This document shows, piece after piece, positions 34,315 through 43,038 of a stretch of DNA of 64,000 bases. Source of the stretch: Saccharospirillum sp. MSK14-1 (GTDB lineage: Bacteria > Pseudomonadota > Gammaproteobacteria > Pseudomonadales > Natronospirillaceae); contig NZ_MIES01000033.1 of NCBI RefSeq assembly GCF_003054965.1, positions 1 to 64,000 on the forward strand. Reading direction: 5' to 3'. Position numbers and translations under genes: made by a program. Every line of letters starts with the position of its first letter. The stretch's first letter is position 1. The notes under the pieces are model-generated. The model was not told the DNA's origin. It ran no database searches and was given only the letters and a program-made list of their open reading frames with translations.

Positions 34315-34638
34315 TTACAAATCTTTAAAGCGATTTTTTAACTCGTCGAAGGTGCGGCGTTTTACATCGTCTTCCAGTTGCACCGGGTCGGCATCGGGAA
34401 TCAGTTCCGAGGTGTCGAGGTTAGCCGGTGGGGCGCTGCTGTCTACCGCCGGTGCATCCAGTTGTTCCAGATGATCTTGCAGCAAAACCAGCGCATCGAC
34501 CGAACCGGCCAGCGCCGGATCTTCTTCCGACAATTGTTCGATGCGCTTTTCCAATTTTCCGATCACGTCTTCAATGGCCGCGCGATCGGGTTTTTGGTCG
34601 GTCAGCCATTGTTGAGCACTTGCAGCGGAGGTAGCCAT
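34315..34638 (-). CDS. Small acidic hypothetical protein
   Basis: A 107-residue, strongly acidic protein with a likely coiled-coil segment around VIGKLEKRIEQLSEEDPAL, a Pro/Asp linker, and a C-terminal basic helix KRRTFDELKNRFKDL. No family recognised. Its start codon is only 4 bp from the divergent alkB-like start, so each gene's upstream signals must lie inside the other gene. Codon use looks like that of its neighbours, which supports it being real. It is probably cytoplasmic. Confidence 0.55.
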   Translation of the reverse strand: MATSAASAQQWLTDQKPDRAAIEDVIGKLEKRIEQLSEEDPALAGSVDALVLLQDHLEQLDAPAVDSSAPPANLDTSELIPDADPVQLEDDVKRRTFDELKNRFKDL

Positions 34639-34642
34639 ATTG

Positions 34643-35233
34643 ATGGGTGAAACCTTATTCGATGATGACAGCGGACGGCTGCAAGTGTACCGGAATTGGT
34701 GCGCCGACGCCGAATTCTGGCAACAGCAATTGCAACAACAACTGACCTGGCGTCAGGGTCAGGTTCGCGTCTATGGCCGCGAACACGCCACGCCCCGTCT
34801 GGAAAGCTGGTTCGGCGCGACCGGCGTGCGCTATCGCTACAGCGGCCAGACACTGATTGCTGAGGGCTGGCCCGACGTCGTTAAACCGCTGGTCGATGCG
34901 GTTTGCAACACCACTGCAGTGGCATTCAATGCGGTGCTCGCCAACTGGTACCGCGACGGTGATGACCGCATGGGCTGGCACGCCGACAACGAACCGGAGC
35001 TGGGCCATAATCCGCCGGTGGCCAGTTTATCCTTGGGGGCTCGTCGCGACTTCCGGTTGCGCCGCAACAGCGATCACCGCCAGACCGTCAGCGTCGCCTT
35101 GGGCGAAGGCGATTTGCTGTTAATGGACGGCGCCTTGCAACATCACTGGCAGCACAGTGTGCCCAAACGCGCCCATGCGGCTGCGCGACTGAGTCTGACG
35201 TTTCGGCGCGTCATCGTTGCTGCAAAGTTGTGA
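34643..35233 (+). CDS. AlkB-like 2-oxoglutarate/Fe(II) dioxygenase
   Basis: A 196-residue member of the AlkB superfamily, closest in length and motif style to the ALKBH2/3-type bacterial AlkB relatives. The iron ligands are H and D in WHADNEPELG and H in WQHSVPK, and the 2-oxoglutarate Arg lies in RLSLTFRRV. N-terminal substrate-lid region includes ATPRLESWFG. These enzymes remove alkyl groups from N1-methyladenine and N3-methylcytosine in DNA or RNA. GGAGG at 34627 is spaced well for a TTG at 34640, one codon upstream, which is an alternative start. Confidence 0.88.
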   Translation: MGETLFDDDSGRLQVYRNWCADAEFWQQQLQQQLTWRQGQVRVYGREHATPRLESWFGATGVRYRYSGQTLIAEGWPDVVKPLVDAVCNTTAVAFNAVLANWYRDGDDRMGWHADNEPELGHNPPVASLSLGARRDFRLRRNSDHRQTVSVALGEGDLLLMDGALQHHWQHSVPKRAHAAARLSLTFRRVIVAAKL

Positions 35234-35355
35234 ATCGTCGGTGATTAGGCGGCGTTCGCCGCGCGACGCCAGCCAAGTTGATATACTGAGCGGCGCAGAT
35301 GAATCGATCCGCCGGTCCGGCGGACGCAGTATCAGAAGTAAGAGGAGAACCAAAG

Positions 35356-36228
35356 ATGGCCAAAGCGGTCGTTGAAGGCTTGATTGAGTTGTTGACGCTG
35401 GAACCGATTGGCGAGCAACGGTATCGGGGTTTGTCGCAGGATTTGGGGTATCCCAAAGTGTTTGGCGGGCAGGTGATTGGTCAGGGCTTATCGGCCGCCA
35501 TTCAGACGCTCGACAGCGCGCGCATGCCGCATTCTTTGCACTCCTATTTTTTACGCCCTGGCGATGTGAACGAGCCCATCGATTATCAGGTTGAAGCCGT
35601 GCGCGATGGCCGGTCGTTCAGCGTTCGCCGGGTGATTGCCTCGCAGTTTGATAAACCCATTCTGGCGATGACGGCCTCCTTCCAAAAAGAGGAAGACGGA
35701 CTGGAACATCAGGACGCCATGCCGAACGTGCCCGGCCCGGATGGGCTGGAACCGGAAGCCAAACTCTATCGCGATCACGCCGATGAAATTCCTGCGCGTG
35801 TGCGCGATCTGTTTACCGCCGAGCGGCCCATCGAGTGCCGCATCGTGGAAGCACAAAACCCTTTCCGGCCGCGTCTGGGCATTGCCAAGCGCCATATGTG
35901 GATTCGCTCCAACGGCCCGCTGCCGGACGAACCGCTGGTGCATCAATCGATGCTTGCTTACACCAGCGACTACGGTTTTTTGGAGACCGCATTAATGCCG
36001 CACGGTATTTCGCTGATGAAACCCGGCCTGACTATCGCCTCATTGGATCACGCCATCTGGTTCCATCGCCCGTTCAAACTCGACGACTGGCTGCTCTATG
36101 TCGCCGACAGCCCCAGCGCCAGTGGCGCACGCGGTTATGTGCGCGGGCAGATTTTTGATCGCAGCGGTCGTCTTGTCGCCAGCACCGCTCAGGAAGGCAT
36201 GATTCGCTATCACGGAGAGGGCGCATGA
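35356..36228 (+). CDS. tesB: Acyl-CoA thioesterase II
   Basis: A 290-residue double-hotdog thioesterase that hydrolyses medium- and long-chain acyl-CoA. It carries family blocks GLSQDLGYPKVFGGQV near the N-terminus, FLRPGDVNEPIDYQVE, AYTSDYGFLETAL with the catalytic Asp, and SLDHAIWFHRPFKLDDWLLY with RLVASTAQEG near the C-terminus. The ATG at 35356 has AGGAG upstream; the 19-codon upstream extension is not used. The stop overlaps ubiX by 4 bp. Confidence 0.95.
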   Translation: MAKAVVEGLIELLTLEPIGEQRYRGLSQDLGYPKVFGGQVIGQGLSAAIQTLDSARMPHSLHSYFLRPGDVNEPIDYQVEAVRDGRSFSVRRVIASQFDKPILAMTASFQKEEDGLEHQDAMPNVPGPDGLEPEAKLYRDHADEIPARVRDLFTAERPIECRIVEAQNPFRPRLGIAKRHMWIRSNGPLPDEPLVHQSMLAYTSDYGFLETALMPHGISLMKPGLTIASLDHAIWFHRPFKLDDWLLYVADSPSASGARGYVRGQIFDRSGRLVASTAQEGMIRYHGEGA

Positions 36229-36848
36229 GCCGTCGCATTACCCTGGCGATAACGGGCGCGTCTGGCGCGCCCTACGCCGAACGTTTGTTGCGGTTTTTAT
36301 TGGCGGCCGATTGCGAAGTGCATTTGCTGGTATCCAAAGCCGCGCTCATGGTGGCGGCGGTGGAAACCGGCGAACCCTGGCCCGCCAATCACGACAAATT
36401 GCACGATCATTTACGCGCGCGTCTGGGCGACGGAGGCAAGCTGATTATTGCCGGTCGTGAAGACTGGATGAGCCCGGTTGCCAGTGGCTCAGGCGCGCCC
36501 GATACCATGATCGTCTGTCCGTGCTCCACCGGCACGCTGGCGGCCATTGCCACCGGCCAATGCGACAACCTGATCGAACGCGGCGCAGATGTAATATTGA
36601 AAGAAAACGGCACGCTGATTCTGGTGCCGCGGGAAACGCCCTACAACGAAATTCACCTGCAAAACATGCTCACGCTCAAGCGTGCCGGTGCGGTGATTTT
36701 GCCCGCCAGTCCGGGTTTTTATCATCAGCCCAAAACGCTCGACGACATGGTCGATTTTGTCGTCGCCCGCATTCTCAAATGCGCCGGTTTTTCACAGGAT
36801 TTATTAGCGCCCTGGGGCGTGGACGACGCACCTTCCGGACACGACTGA
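36225..36848 (+). CDS. ubiX: Flavin prenyltransferase UbiX
   Basis: A 207-residue flavoprotein that attaches a dimethylallyl group to FMN to make the prenylated cofactor of UbiD decarboxylases, needed in ubiquinone synthesis. Motifs: ITGASGAPYAERLL (FMN site), MIVCPCSTGTLAAIATGQCDN, and LVPRETPYNEIHLQNM. Full length. It overlaps tesB by 4 bp and is followed by the DUF3524 gene 4 bp later. No ubiD is in the window. Confidence 0.96.
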   Translation: MSRRITLAITGASGAPYAERLLRFLLAADCEVHLLVSKAALMVAAVETGEPWPANHDKLHDHLRARLGDGGKLIIAGREDWMSPVASGSGAPDTMIVCPCSTGTLAAIATGQCDNLIERGADVILKENGTLILVPRETPYNEIHLQNMLTLKRAGAVILPASPGFYHQPKTLDDMVDFVVARILKCAGFSQDLLAPWGVDDAPSGHD

Positions 36849-36852
36849 GCGC

Positions 36853-37932
36853 ATGAACATTCTGCTGCTCAGCGCCTATCATTCGGCCAGTCATCGCTAC
36901 TGGTGTGACGGAATGATGGCCGCCTTTCCTGAGCACAATTGGACGTTACGCAGCCAGCCCGCGCGCCATTTCAGTTGGCGCATTGAAGCTTCCGGCTGGT
37001 TGTGGGCGCTGAGCGATGACGCTGCCTTTCAGCAACACTACGACCTGATCATTGCGACCAGCCTAACGCAAGTCGTGACCTTAAAAGCACAGTGTCCGGC
37101 GCTGCGTGATGTGCCTCTGTGGTTGTATTTTCACGAGAATCAGTTCGCTCATCCGCTGTCGAATCAGCAGCAGGCAGCACATCAAACGGCGTGGCAATTT
37201 AAGAGCCTGGAAAATGCGTTTTGCGCCGACTGGGTCAGTTTTAATACCCGCTTTAACCGCGACACATTTTTTAACGGCGCACGGAAATTATTAAAGAAAT
37301 TACCCGAACCTTTGCCGGGCGATCCGTTAATGAAACTGGAACAACAATCGGCTGTGTTGCCGGTGCCGTTAACCGATCGGTTTTTGCCATTACGCGCGCA
37401 ACCCAAAGACCCGGCGTTGATCGTCTGGAACCACCGTTGGGAATGGGACAAACAACCACAGCGGTTATTGAATACCTTGCTAGCGCTGGCGCGCGAGGGC
37501 GTTGAATTTCGGCTGGCGATGCTTGGCAGTGGCGGTGGTCGCGGCGAGGCATTCGCCAAAGAGCGCGCGGCCTTGGGCGAGCGCATTGTTCATTGGGGCG
37601 AGGCCAGCGCAGCGGATTACGAAGACTGGTTGGGGCGAGCCGGTATCGGCGTCTCCACCGCCTTGCACGATTTTCAGGGTCTGGCGATGCTCGAACTGGC
37701 GCAAGCCGGTGCCACCTGCATTGTGCCGAAACGCCAGGCCTACCCGGAATGTTTGCCCGAGGCCGTGTTCTATAACGGTCAGGCGGACGATGCCTCAGCC
37801 GACACCGCTGAACTGGTTGCTAAGCTGCGCGATTGTTTGGGGCGGTCGTTCACGCCGCAGCCTATTCCACCCAGTTGGGCCAGGCTGAAAGCCGATTACC
37901 GCCGGGTTATGGAACGCCTGACCCAGGGCTGA
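36853..37932 (+). CDS. DUF3524 glycosyltransferase, QTMAN-like (tRNA-queuosine mannosyltransferase family)
   Basis: A 359-residue protein of the DUF3524 family. It begins MNILLLSAYHSASHRYWCDGM, then ARHFSWRIEASGWLWAL, which is the N-terminal QTMAN domain, and includes WLYFHENQFAHPLS. The C-terminal half (about 185-355) is a GT-B glycosyltransferase fold with WNHRWEWDKQP and the donor-site block ALHDFQGLAMLELAQAGATC. The animal homologue GTDC1/QTMAN mannosylates queuosine in tRNA-Asp; what bacterial members modify is not settled. It belongs to the tesB-ubiX transcription unit. Confidence 0.85.
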   Translation: MNILLLSAYHSASHRYWCDGMMAAFPEHNWTLRSQPARHFSWRIEASGWLWALSDDAAFQQHYDLIIATSLTQVVTLKAQCPALRDVPLWLYFHENQFAHPLSNQQQAAHQTAWQFKSLENAFCADWVSFNTRFNRDTFFNGARKLLKKLPEPLPGDPLMKLEQQSAVLPVPLTDRFLPLRAQPKDPALIVWNHRWEWDKQPQRLLNTLLALAREGVEFRLAMLGSGGGRGEAFAKERAALGERIVHWGEASAADYEDWLGRAGIGVSTALHDFQGLAMLELAQAGATCIVPKRQAYPECLPEAVFYNGQADDASADTAELVAKLRDCLGRSFTPQPIPPSWARLKADYRRVMERLTQG

Positions 37933-38041
37933 ATCCGTGTCGTTATAAAGCATGAATGCGGTGTGCTAAAGGCATCATGGCGCGCTTAACTGTGCCATGC
38001 TCCGCAGCATCTGTTCCCGCCTTAATGGCCTGGGGGTTTGT

Positions 38042-39316
38042 GTGATTACTGTCGTTACCCGAGTTTGGCCGCTGCTGCTGGGTATTTTGCTGATCATGCT
38101 CGGCAACGGCATGCACTTCACGCTGATCGGTCTGCGCGGGGGCATCGAAGGCTTTTCCGCGCTGGAACTGGCGATTGTCACCTCCTGTTATTACGTCGGC
38201 TTTTTATCCGGTGCGCGTTACACGCCTAAGCTGATTCGCCGCGTTGGGCACGTGCGGGTGTTTGCTGCGCTGGGCAGTTTTATGTCCGCCGGGCTGATCA
38301 GCTTTCCGTTATTGTCCGACCCTTGGTTGTGGTCGCTGTTGCGCGTGCTGATTGGCTTTTGCATGTCGGGCATTTATGTCACGGCCGAAAGCTGGCTGAA
38401 TGACGCCTCCACCAACGAAACCCGTGGCAAGGTGCTCTCGGCCTATATGATTGCCCAGACGCTCGGCATCATTGGCGCCCAGGGTTTGTTGACGCTGGGT
38501 GATGCTGCCACCTCAGTCTTGTTTATTGGTGCGTCGATTCTGGTGTCGATCTCCTTTGCGCCCATTTTGTTGTCCGCTTCCACTCAGGCACCCTCGATAG
38601 AGATGGCGCGACCGATGGGCTTGCGCGAACTCCTATCCAGTTCGCCATTGAGTACTGTGGGTATCTTTTTGTTGGGCACCGTCTATGCCACTCAGGCGGG
38701 GATGGGCGCGGTTTTTGGTACTCAGGTGGGGCTGTCGACCGCTCAGATTGCACTCTTTGTGGCCATGCTGTTTGCCGGGTCCGTGGTGTTGCAATACCCC
38801 ATCGGCTGGCTGTCCGATCACATCGACCGGCGCAAAATCATCATTGGCGCGTCGCTGTTAGGCGCAGTCTCTTGTTTGCTGGGCTGGTTAACCGGCGGCG
38901 TCTACTGGTTATTGATGACCGCGGCCTTTTTTGGCGGCGGTGTCACCACACCGTTGTATTCGCTGTTTCTGGCGTACACCAACGATTCGTTGTCGACCGA
39001 AGACATGCCCGCGGCCTCCGGCGGTCTGGTATTTACCTTTGGGCTCGGTGCCATTGCTGGTCCGCCGCTGGCGGGTTGGGCCATGCAATTTTTTGGGCCT
39101 TTTGCCATCTGGCCCGTGTTGAGTGCGACCTTTTTATTGATTGCGCTTTACGCCCTGAATCGCATGGCTCAGCGTGCGGTGGTCAGTGTCGATGACAGCG
39201 AACATTATCTGGGCGTGGTGCCGACGGCCTCGCCGGTGGCAGTAGAAGCCGCCGGTGTCTGGGCGGCGGAACACGCCGAAGCGGAGCGGGAAGTCGACGC
39301 GGAAGACGAGCAGTAA
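38042..39316 (+). CDS. MFS transporter, YcaD-like
   Basis: About 424 residues with 12 hydrophobic segments. It has the YcaD-type N-terminus RVWPLLLGILLIMLGNGMHF and the MFS loop motif WLSDHIDRRKIIIGA between helices 8 and 9. The acidic C-terminal tail (AEAEREVDAEDEQ) is cytoplasmic. GTG at 38042 is preferred because GGGGG lies 5 bp upstream and the translation then begins where the family does; an ATG at 37997 would add 15 residues. Substrate unknown. Confidence 0.85.
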   Translation: MITVVTRVWPLLLGILLIMLGNGMHFTLIGLRGGIEGFSALELAIVTSCYYVGFLSGARYTPKLIRRVGHVRVFAALGSFMSAGLISFPLLSDPWLWSLLRVLIGFCMSGIYVTAESWLNDASTNETRGKVLSAYMIAQTLGIIGAQGLLTLGDAATSVLFIGASILVSISFAPILLSASTQAPSIEMARPMGLRELLSSSPLSTVGIFLLGTVYATQAGMGAVFGTQVGLSTAQIALFVAMLFAGSVVLQYPIGWLSDHIDRRKIIIGASLLGAVSCLLGWLTGGVYWLLMTAAFFGGGVTTPLYSLFLAYTNDSLSTEDMPAASGGLVFTFGLGAIAGPPLAGWAMQFFGPFAIWPVLSATFLLIALYALNRMAQRAVVSVDDSEHYLGVVPTASPVAVEAAGVWAAEHAEAEREVDAEDEQ

Positions 39317-39337
39317 GGCCCGGTTTTCGACCGGGCC
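39317..39337. terminator. Hairpin between convergent MFS and serine hydrolase genes
   Basis: An 8-bp stem GGCCCGGT/ACCGGGCC with a 5-base loop fills most of the 34-bp gap. No T tract. Likely bidirectional termination. Confidence 0.5.
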
Positions 39338-39350
39338 GGTGGTGTTGGGC

Positions 39351-41042
39351 TTAGTTTATTGAACGGTGGAATGTAATACCGGAATAACGCACAACCGGTT
39401 CGCCATTGTCGCGCGCCAGCTGAATCACATTACCGACGTTGCGGCCGTAACCCTGAACCTGCATCAGCTCAGCATTTACCGGTTTCAGCGTCACCGCCAA
39501 ACCATCGCCGAGCACACCCAGGCTGGCATCCATCCGATAGCTGCGGCGCTCGTCGTCGTAATACAAATGCACGCCGTCAACCAGATCGTCCGATTCATAC
39601 TCGCCCAGCCAGGGTTGGTACGACTCGTTAGCCTCATGCGTTTCCAGCGAGGTTGCCGGGCCTAACAGATAGCCGTTGAGGTAACCGTGAAAGGCGATCG
39701 GCAAGGGTGTCTCAGTCGCTGAACCCGAGTATGGGCGCAGTTCCATATCCAAATCCGCCGCATACCAACCCTGGCTGTTTCGGGTCAGAGTAAAGCGGCC
39801 TATGCCGGGCAATGCCAGTTGGCGGGTGTCGCCATCGCTGACGATGGAGACCAGACCAAAACCGCCGAGGTTATAGTCACCGTCGTCGATATTGGCGGTG
39901 TTGATGGCGGGTGTTTCTGTGCGGTCGTTCGGCGGTAACAGCAGATCAAAAATATCGGCGGCCAATTCATCCAGCACGGCGTTGTTGCCCAGATTATCGT
40001 TGGCGGCCACAAATACAGCGGTGCCCGATTCAGGCAGAATTTTCAGCTCGGAGTAAAACGGCGGCACGGTGCCACCGTGGCCCACCTGATTGCGGCCATG
40101 ATGATCGTTCAGCCAGAAACCCAGGCCGATTTTAAAGTCGCCGTTCATCGGTAAACCGGGAAATTGCTGTTCAAGCATGGCGTCCAGCGTGTCGGTGCTC
40201 AGCCAATCGTTGAGTGGATAACCGTGCTGGGTTCGCACCAGCGCCTGCGCAAATTTCGCCATGTCGTTCGCCGACATTAAAAAGCTGCCAGCCGGAACAT
40301 CTTTCACCAACAAAGGTTCTGCCGGCTCACCGGCGCTGTAACCATGAGCGGTGTTGTCGGTTACACCGGGCACGCCGAAAACAAGGCTGTCGTTGAGTGC
40401 CAGTGGGGTGAAGATGTTCTGCTCAATGTAGTCTGCAAAAGGTTGCTGGCTGACCGTTGCCACCAGTTCGCCCATCAACGAAAAGCAGGCGTTGCAGTAG
40501 GCGAACACTTGCTGGTGTTCCCAGGTAAGGTAGGTCTGCGACAGCCAATCAGACGTTTGCATAAAACGCTCGGCGTCGGGATCGTCCATCACGAACGAAC
40601 GCAGATAGGCGCTGGGAATGCCGGAGTGGTGAGTCAGCAGGTCGCGCACCGTCACCGGTAACGCATCGCTGCTTAACGCCTTGGGATTGAACTGCGGCAG
40701 ATAGGTGCGGATGTCGTCGTCGAGCTGGATGTGTCCGCGTTCCACCAGCTGCATGACCGCAAGCGCGGTAAACAGCTTGGTGGTCGAACCGATCTGAAAA
40801 CGGGTGTCGTCGTTCACGGCAATATCGTTAGCAAGATCGGCCATGCCATAACCGCGCGCTGTGAGAACCTGCCCTTGATAAACCACGGCAGCGGCGAGGC
40901 CAGTGATTTGGGTTTCTGCCAGTCGCACTTCAATCAGCGCTTCAACGGCCCGGGCTTTTTCGGCGTCGGGTTGGCAGGCGCTGATCACGGCAGCGGCAAC
41001 AACCATCGACGCAGCTAAACTGCATTTCAACCAGAGTTTCAT
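39351..41042 (-). CDS. Lipoprotein serine hydrolase, beta-lactamase class C-like
   Basis: A 563-residue protein. The signal peptide ends in lipobox ISAC, so it should be a lipoprotein. The penicillin-binding/beta-lactamase-like domain (about 30-375) has the catalytic SxxK in GSTTKLF, YxN in FAYCNACF, and the third motif HGG in VGHGGTVPP. A C-terminal domain of about 180 residues resembles the lipocalin-like tail seen in Pab87-type or esterase EstB-like relatives. Likely a peptidase or esterase of the periplasm rather than an antibiotic-resistance enzyme. Confidence 0.85.
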   Translation of the reverse strand: MKLWLKCSLAASMVVAAAVISACQPDAEKARAVEALIEVRLAETQITGLAAAVVYQGQVLTARGYGMADLANDIAVNDDTRFQIGSTTKLFTALAVMQLVERGHIQLDDDIRTYLPQFNPKALSSDALPVTVRDLLTHHSGIPSAYLRSFVMDDPDAERFMQTSDWLSQTYLTWEHQQVFAYCNACFSLMGELVATVSQQPFADYIEQNIFTPLALNDSLVFGVPGVTDNTAHGYSAGEPAEPLLVKDVPAGSFLMSANDMAKFAQALVRTQHGYPLNDWLSTDTLDAMLEQQFPGLPMNGDFKIGLGFWLNDHHGRNQVGHGGTVPPFYSELKILPESGTAVFVAANDNLGNNAVLDELAADIFDLLLPPNDRTETPAINTANIDDGDYNLGGFGLVSIVSDGDTRQLALPGIGRFTLTRNSQGWYAADLDMELRPYSGSATETPLPIAFHGYLNGYLLGPATSLETHEANESYQPWLGEYESDDLVDGVHLYYDDERRSYRMDASLGVLGDGLAVTLKPVNAELMQVQGYGRNVGNVIQLARDNGEPVVRYSGITFHRSIN

Positions 41043-41182
41043 GGCGATGTCCTTGGGTTATGAATCGGCTCTGAGCGGCGGCTCAGACGCTGATTATTGA
41101 ACCCCGGACCGTCGCCAAACGGCAGACGCTAAACGGGCGATATCGCGGTGAGAAAGGGGTGAGATTTGGGGGAGGCCGCCGC

Positions 41183-42067
41183 TTATTCGCGGCTAAACCG
41201 GCGTTTGAGGTCCGACTTTCGCTGGGTACCGGTTTTGCGGTACACGTTCGACGCATGGGTTTTCACCGTATGCGCCGAGATCGATAATTCGTCGGCAATG
41301 GTCTTGTAAGGTTTGGCCTGAACCAGCAAGCGCAGCACCTGAAATTCGCGTTCGGTTAAATCGAAGCGATGCTGGGCACTGGCTAAATCGAGGCGTTCAT
41401 CGGCCATCGTTTCGGTGTTTTGGTTTTGCCGAAATAACCCGTCCAGCGCAATCCAGCCGGCGCAGCCCATCACATACAAATACGACAGCGCATCGACCGG
41501 GTGTACCCACATCCATTGCGGCGGCAGCAACCACTGCAACACAAACGCGGGCAACAGGAACCCCAGGCCCAGCAGCGATAACTCCCGGATGCGCGCAACA
41601 AACGCCGAGCCCGGCACAAACGCCCAGAACTGATAAAACACCCACACCCCGGCCACCACGAAGCAGGCGCTGGAAACCATCAGCAACGACGAGTTATGCA
41701 ACGTTCTGGAGAGCAGGTTCAGCACCGCCATCAACGCCAGGCTGACCCAGACGATGGCCACGCCGATCCGCGAGGGTGTCGCGCCCAGTCGAAACAGCAG
41801 CGCGTGTACGCCCATGATCAACCCGAACAACGTCAGGCTTTGCACCACAAAATGCAGATAACTGACCGGGCCGGTAATCAGCAAGTCTTCCAGCAGGTAG
41901 GTATAGAGCCCCATAAAGTAGTTCAGCATCATGCACACGAGCACCAGCATGGCCCAGCGAATGCGGGCGTCCGGTCGAACATGTTGCCAATAGCCATACA
42001 TCAGCAAAATGCCGAAACCGGCCGAGAAGGCGAAGAACTGAACCAGAAAATCAAAAGACAAGGGCAT
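41183..42067 (-). CDS. Membrane-bound LuxR-type regulator
   Basis: About 294 residues. Six or seven hydrophobic segments occupy residues 1-205 (FLVQFFAFSAGFGILLMYGY, then several more), and a LuxR/GerE helix-turn-helix fills the C-terminus (LTEREFQVLRLLVQAKPYKT, DELSISAHTVKTHASNVYRK). A one-component design in which the membrane part senses and the tethered HTH binds DNA is inferred. The ATG at 42067 starts just before the first helix; 26 further codons to 42145 look unlike coding sequence. It faces away from the serine hydrolase gene across 140 bp. Confidence 0.8.
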   Translation of the reverse strand: MPLSFDFLVQFFAFSAGFGILLMYGYWQHVRPDARIRWAMLVLVCMMLNYFMGLYTYLLEDLLITGPVSYLHFVVQSLTLFGLIMGVHALLFRLGATPSRIGVAIVWVSLALMAVLNLLSRTLHNSSLLMVSSACFVVAGVWVFYQFWAFVPGSAFVARIRELSLLGLGFLLPAFVLQWLLPPQWMWVHPVDALSYLYVMGCAGWIALDGLFRQNQNTETMADERLDLASAQHRFDLTEREFQVLRLLVQAKPYKTIADELSISAHTVKTHASNVYRKTGTQRKSDLKRRFSRE

Positions 42068-42147
42068 GGCTAACAGCGGTGACTCGAGGTGGGGTTGTTG
42101 TAGCAGGGTTTGGAGGGCAGGGCAATTTGGCCTGCGCTGAGCCACCG

Positions 42148-42444
42148 TCAGCGCGAGCTGTCTAACCAGACATTGGCTGACTCTGCATCGGCAAAAAAGC
42201 GAATCATGGGGTGGCGTTGGTGTTCATGAACCAGCTCGGCAAAACGGTCGCCATGATCGGACGGGGCGCGAACCACAATGGCCAGCGGCAGTTGGTAGTT
42301 CACGAACTTCTGCATCACCTCACCGGCGAGGCCGGTACTCAGGTTGAAAAACTCGGCCGGGAGTTCGGTTTCGTCGAGCAACAGGTAGCCGTGTTCCATG
42401 GCGCGGCCGATCAGATCGGACGCGAGTTGGGTGTGTTGTTTCAT
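42148..42444 (-). CDS. DUF4180 protein
   Basis: A 98-residue cytoplasmic protein with the DUF4180 pattern: LLLDETELPAEFFNLSTGLA, then GEVMQKFVNYQLPLAIVV and a C-terminal FFADAESANVWL. Function unknown. It lies 10 bp after the DUF2200 gene, so the two are probably one unit. Confidence 0.85.
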   Translation of the reverse strand: MKQHTQLASDLIGRAMEHGYLLLDETELPAEFFNLSTGLAGEVMQKFVNYQLPLAIVVRAPSDHGDRFAELVHEHQRHPMIRFFADAESANVWLDSSR

Positions 42445-42454
42445 CTCGGTCGCC

Positions 42455-42805
42455 TCAGCCTTGCCGACGTATTTTTTCCATGGCCTTACCTTTGGCCAGT
42501 TCGTCGATCAGCTTATCCAGCCAGCGGATTTGCTGCATGAGCGGATCGTCAATTTCCTCCACCCGAACACCGCAGACCACGCCTTTAATTAGGGTGCGGT
42601 TCGGGTTCATCGCCGGTGCCTGGGCAAAGAAGGTGGTGAAATCGGTTTGTTGATCGAGTTGCTGTTGCAGACCGGCGGCGTCGTACCCGGTCAGCCACTC
42701 GATGATCTGGTCGACCTCTGCCTGGGTGCGGCCTTTGCGTTCGGCCTTTTGAACATACAGCGGATACACCTTGGCAAACGGCATGGTGAAGATGTTGTGA
42801 GGCAT
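42455..42805 (-). CDS. DUF2200 protein
   Basis: A 116-residue protein that matches DUF2200 end to end: [29 protein letters not shown], a [20 protein letters not shown] block and the tail [19 protein letters not shown]. Function unknown. The ATG at 42805 has AAGGAG 10 bp upstream; a 30-codon extension to 42895 is rejected because the family begins at MPHNIFTMP. Confidence 0.9.
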   Translation of the reverse strand: MPHNIFTMPFAKVYPLYVQKAERKGRTQAEVDQIIEWLTGYDAAGLQQQLDQQTDFTTFFAQAPAMNPNRTLIKGVVCGVRVEEIDDPLMQQIRWLDKLIDELAKGKAMEKIRRQG

Positions 42806-42935
42806 GGCGGCGGCTCCTTTGGCAAGTCTGTCCAGCGTTGGCTCATCATCCGGGTATGGGCGGCCTTTGTACATGTGCCGATGCTGAACCGCCACGCTGG
42901 CCGGCGGTTGCTACGCGAATAACAGTCAAATACAA

Positions 42936-42957
42936 TTGAAAGATATTCTCATTTGCA
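42936..42957. promoter_or_regulatory. Fur-like box upstream of the iron ABC operon
   Basis: On the minus strand the stretch reads TGCAAATGAGAATATCTTTC, close to common Fur boxes built from AATGAGAAT and GATAATGAT-type hexamers. It lies about 80 bp before the start of an iron-type ABC binding protein, which fits iron-repressed expression. Confidence 0.5.
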
Positions 42958-43038
42958 TTTTTATCCCATCAATCTGAGCTTGCCGGTGGTTTGAAGGAGC
43001 AATCCTCGCAGGCTGGCAGGCATCAGAAAGGAGCTGTT

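Noticed and set aside
39351-41042. Antibiotic-resistance beta-lactamase
   Set aside because: The motifs fit the wider serine hydrolase/esterase/peptidase family, with a large extra C-terminal domain not found in class C beta-lactamases.
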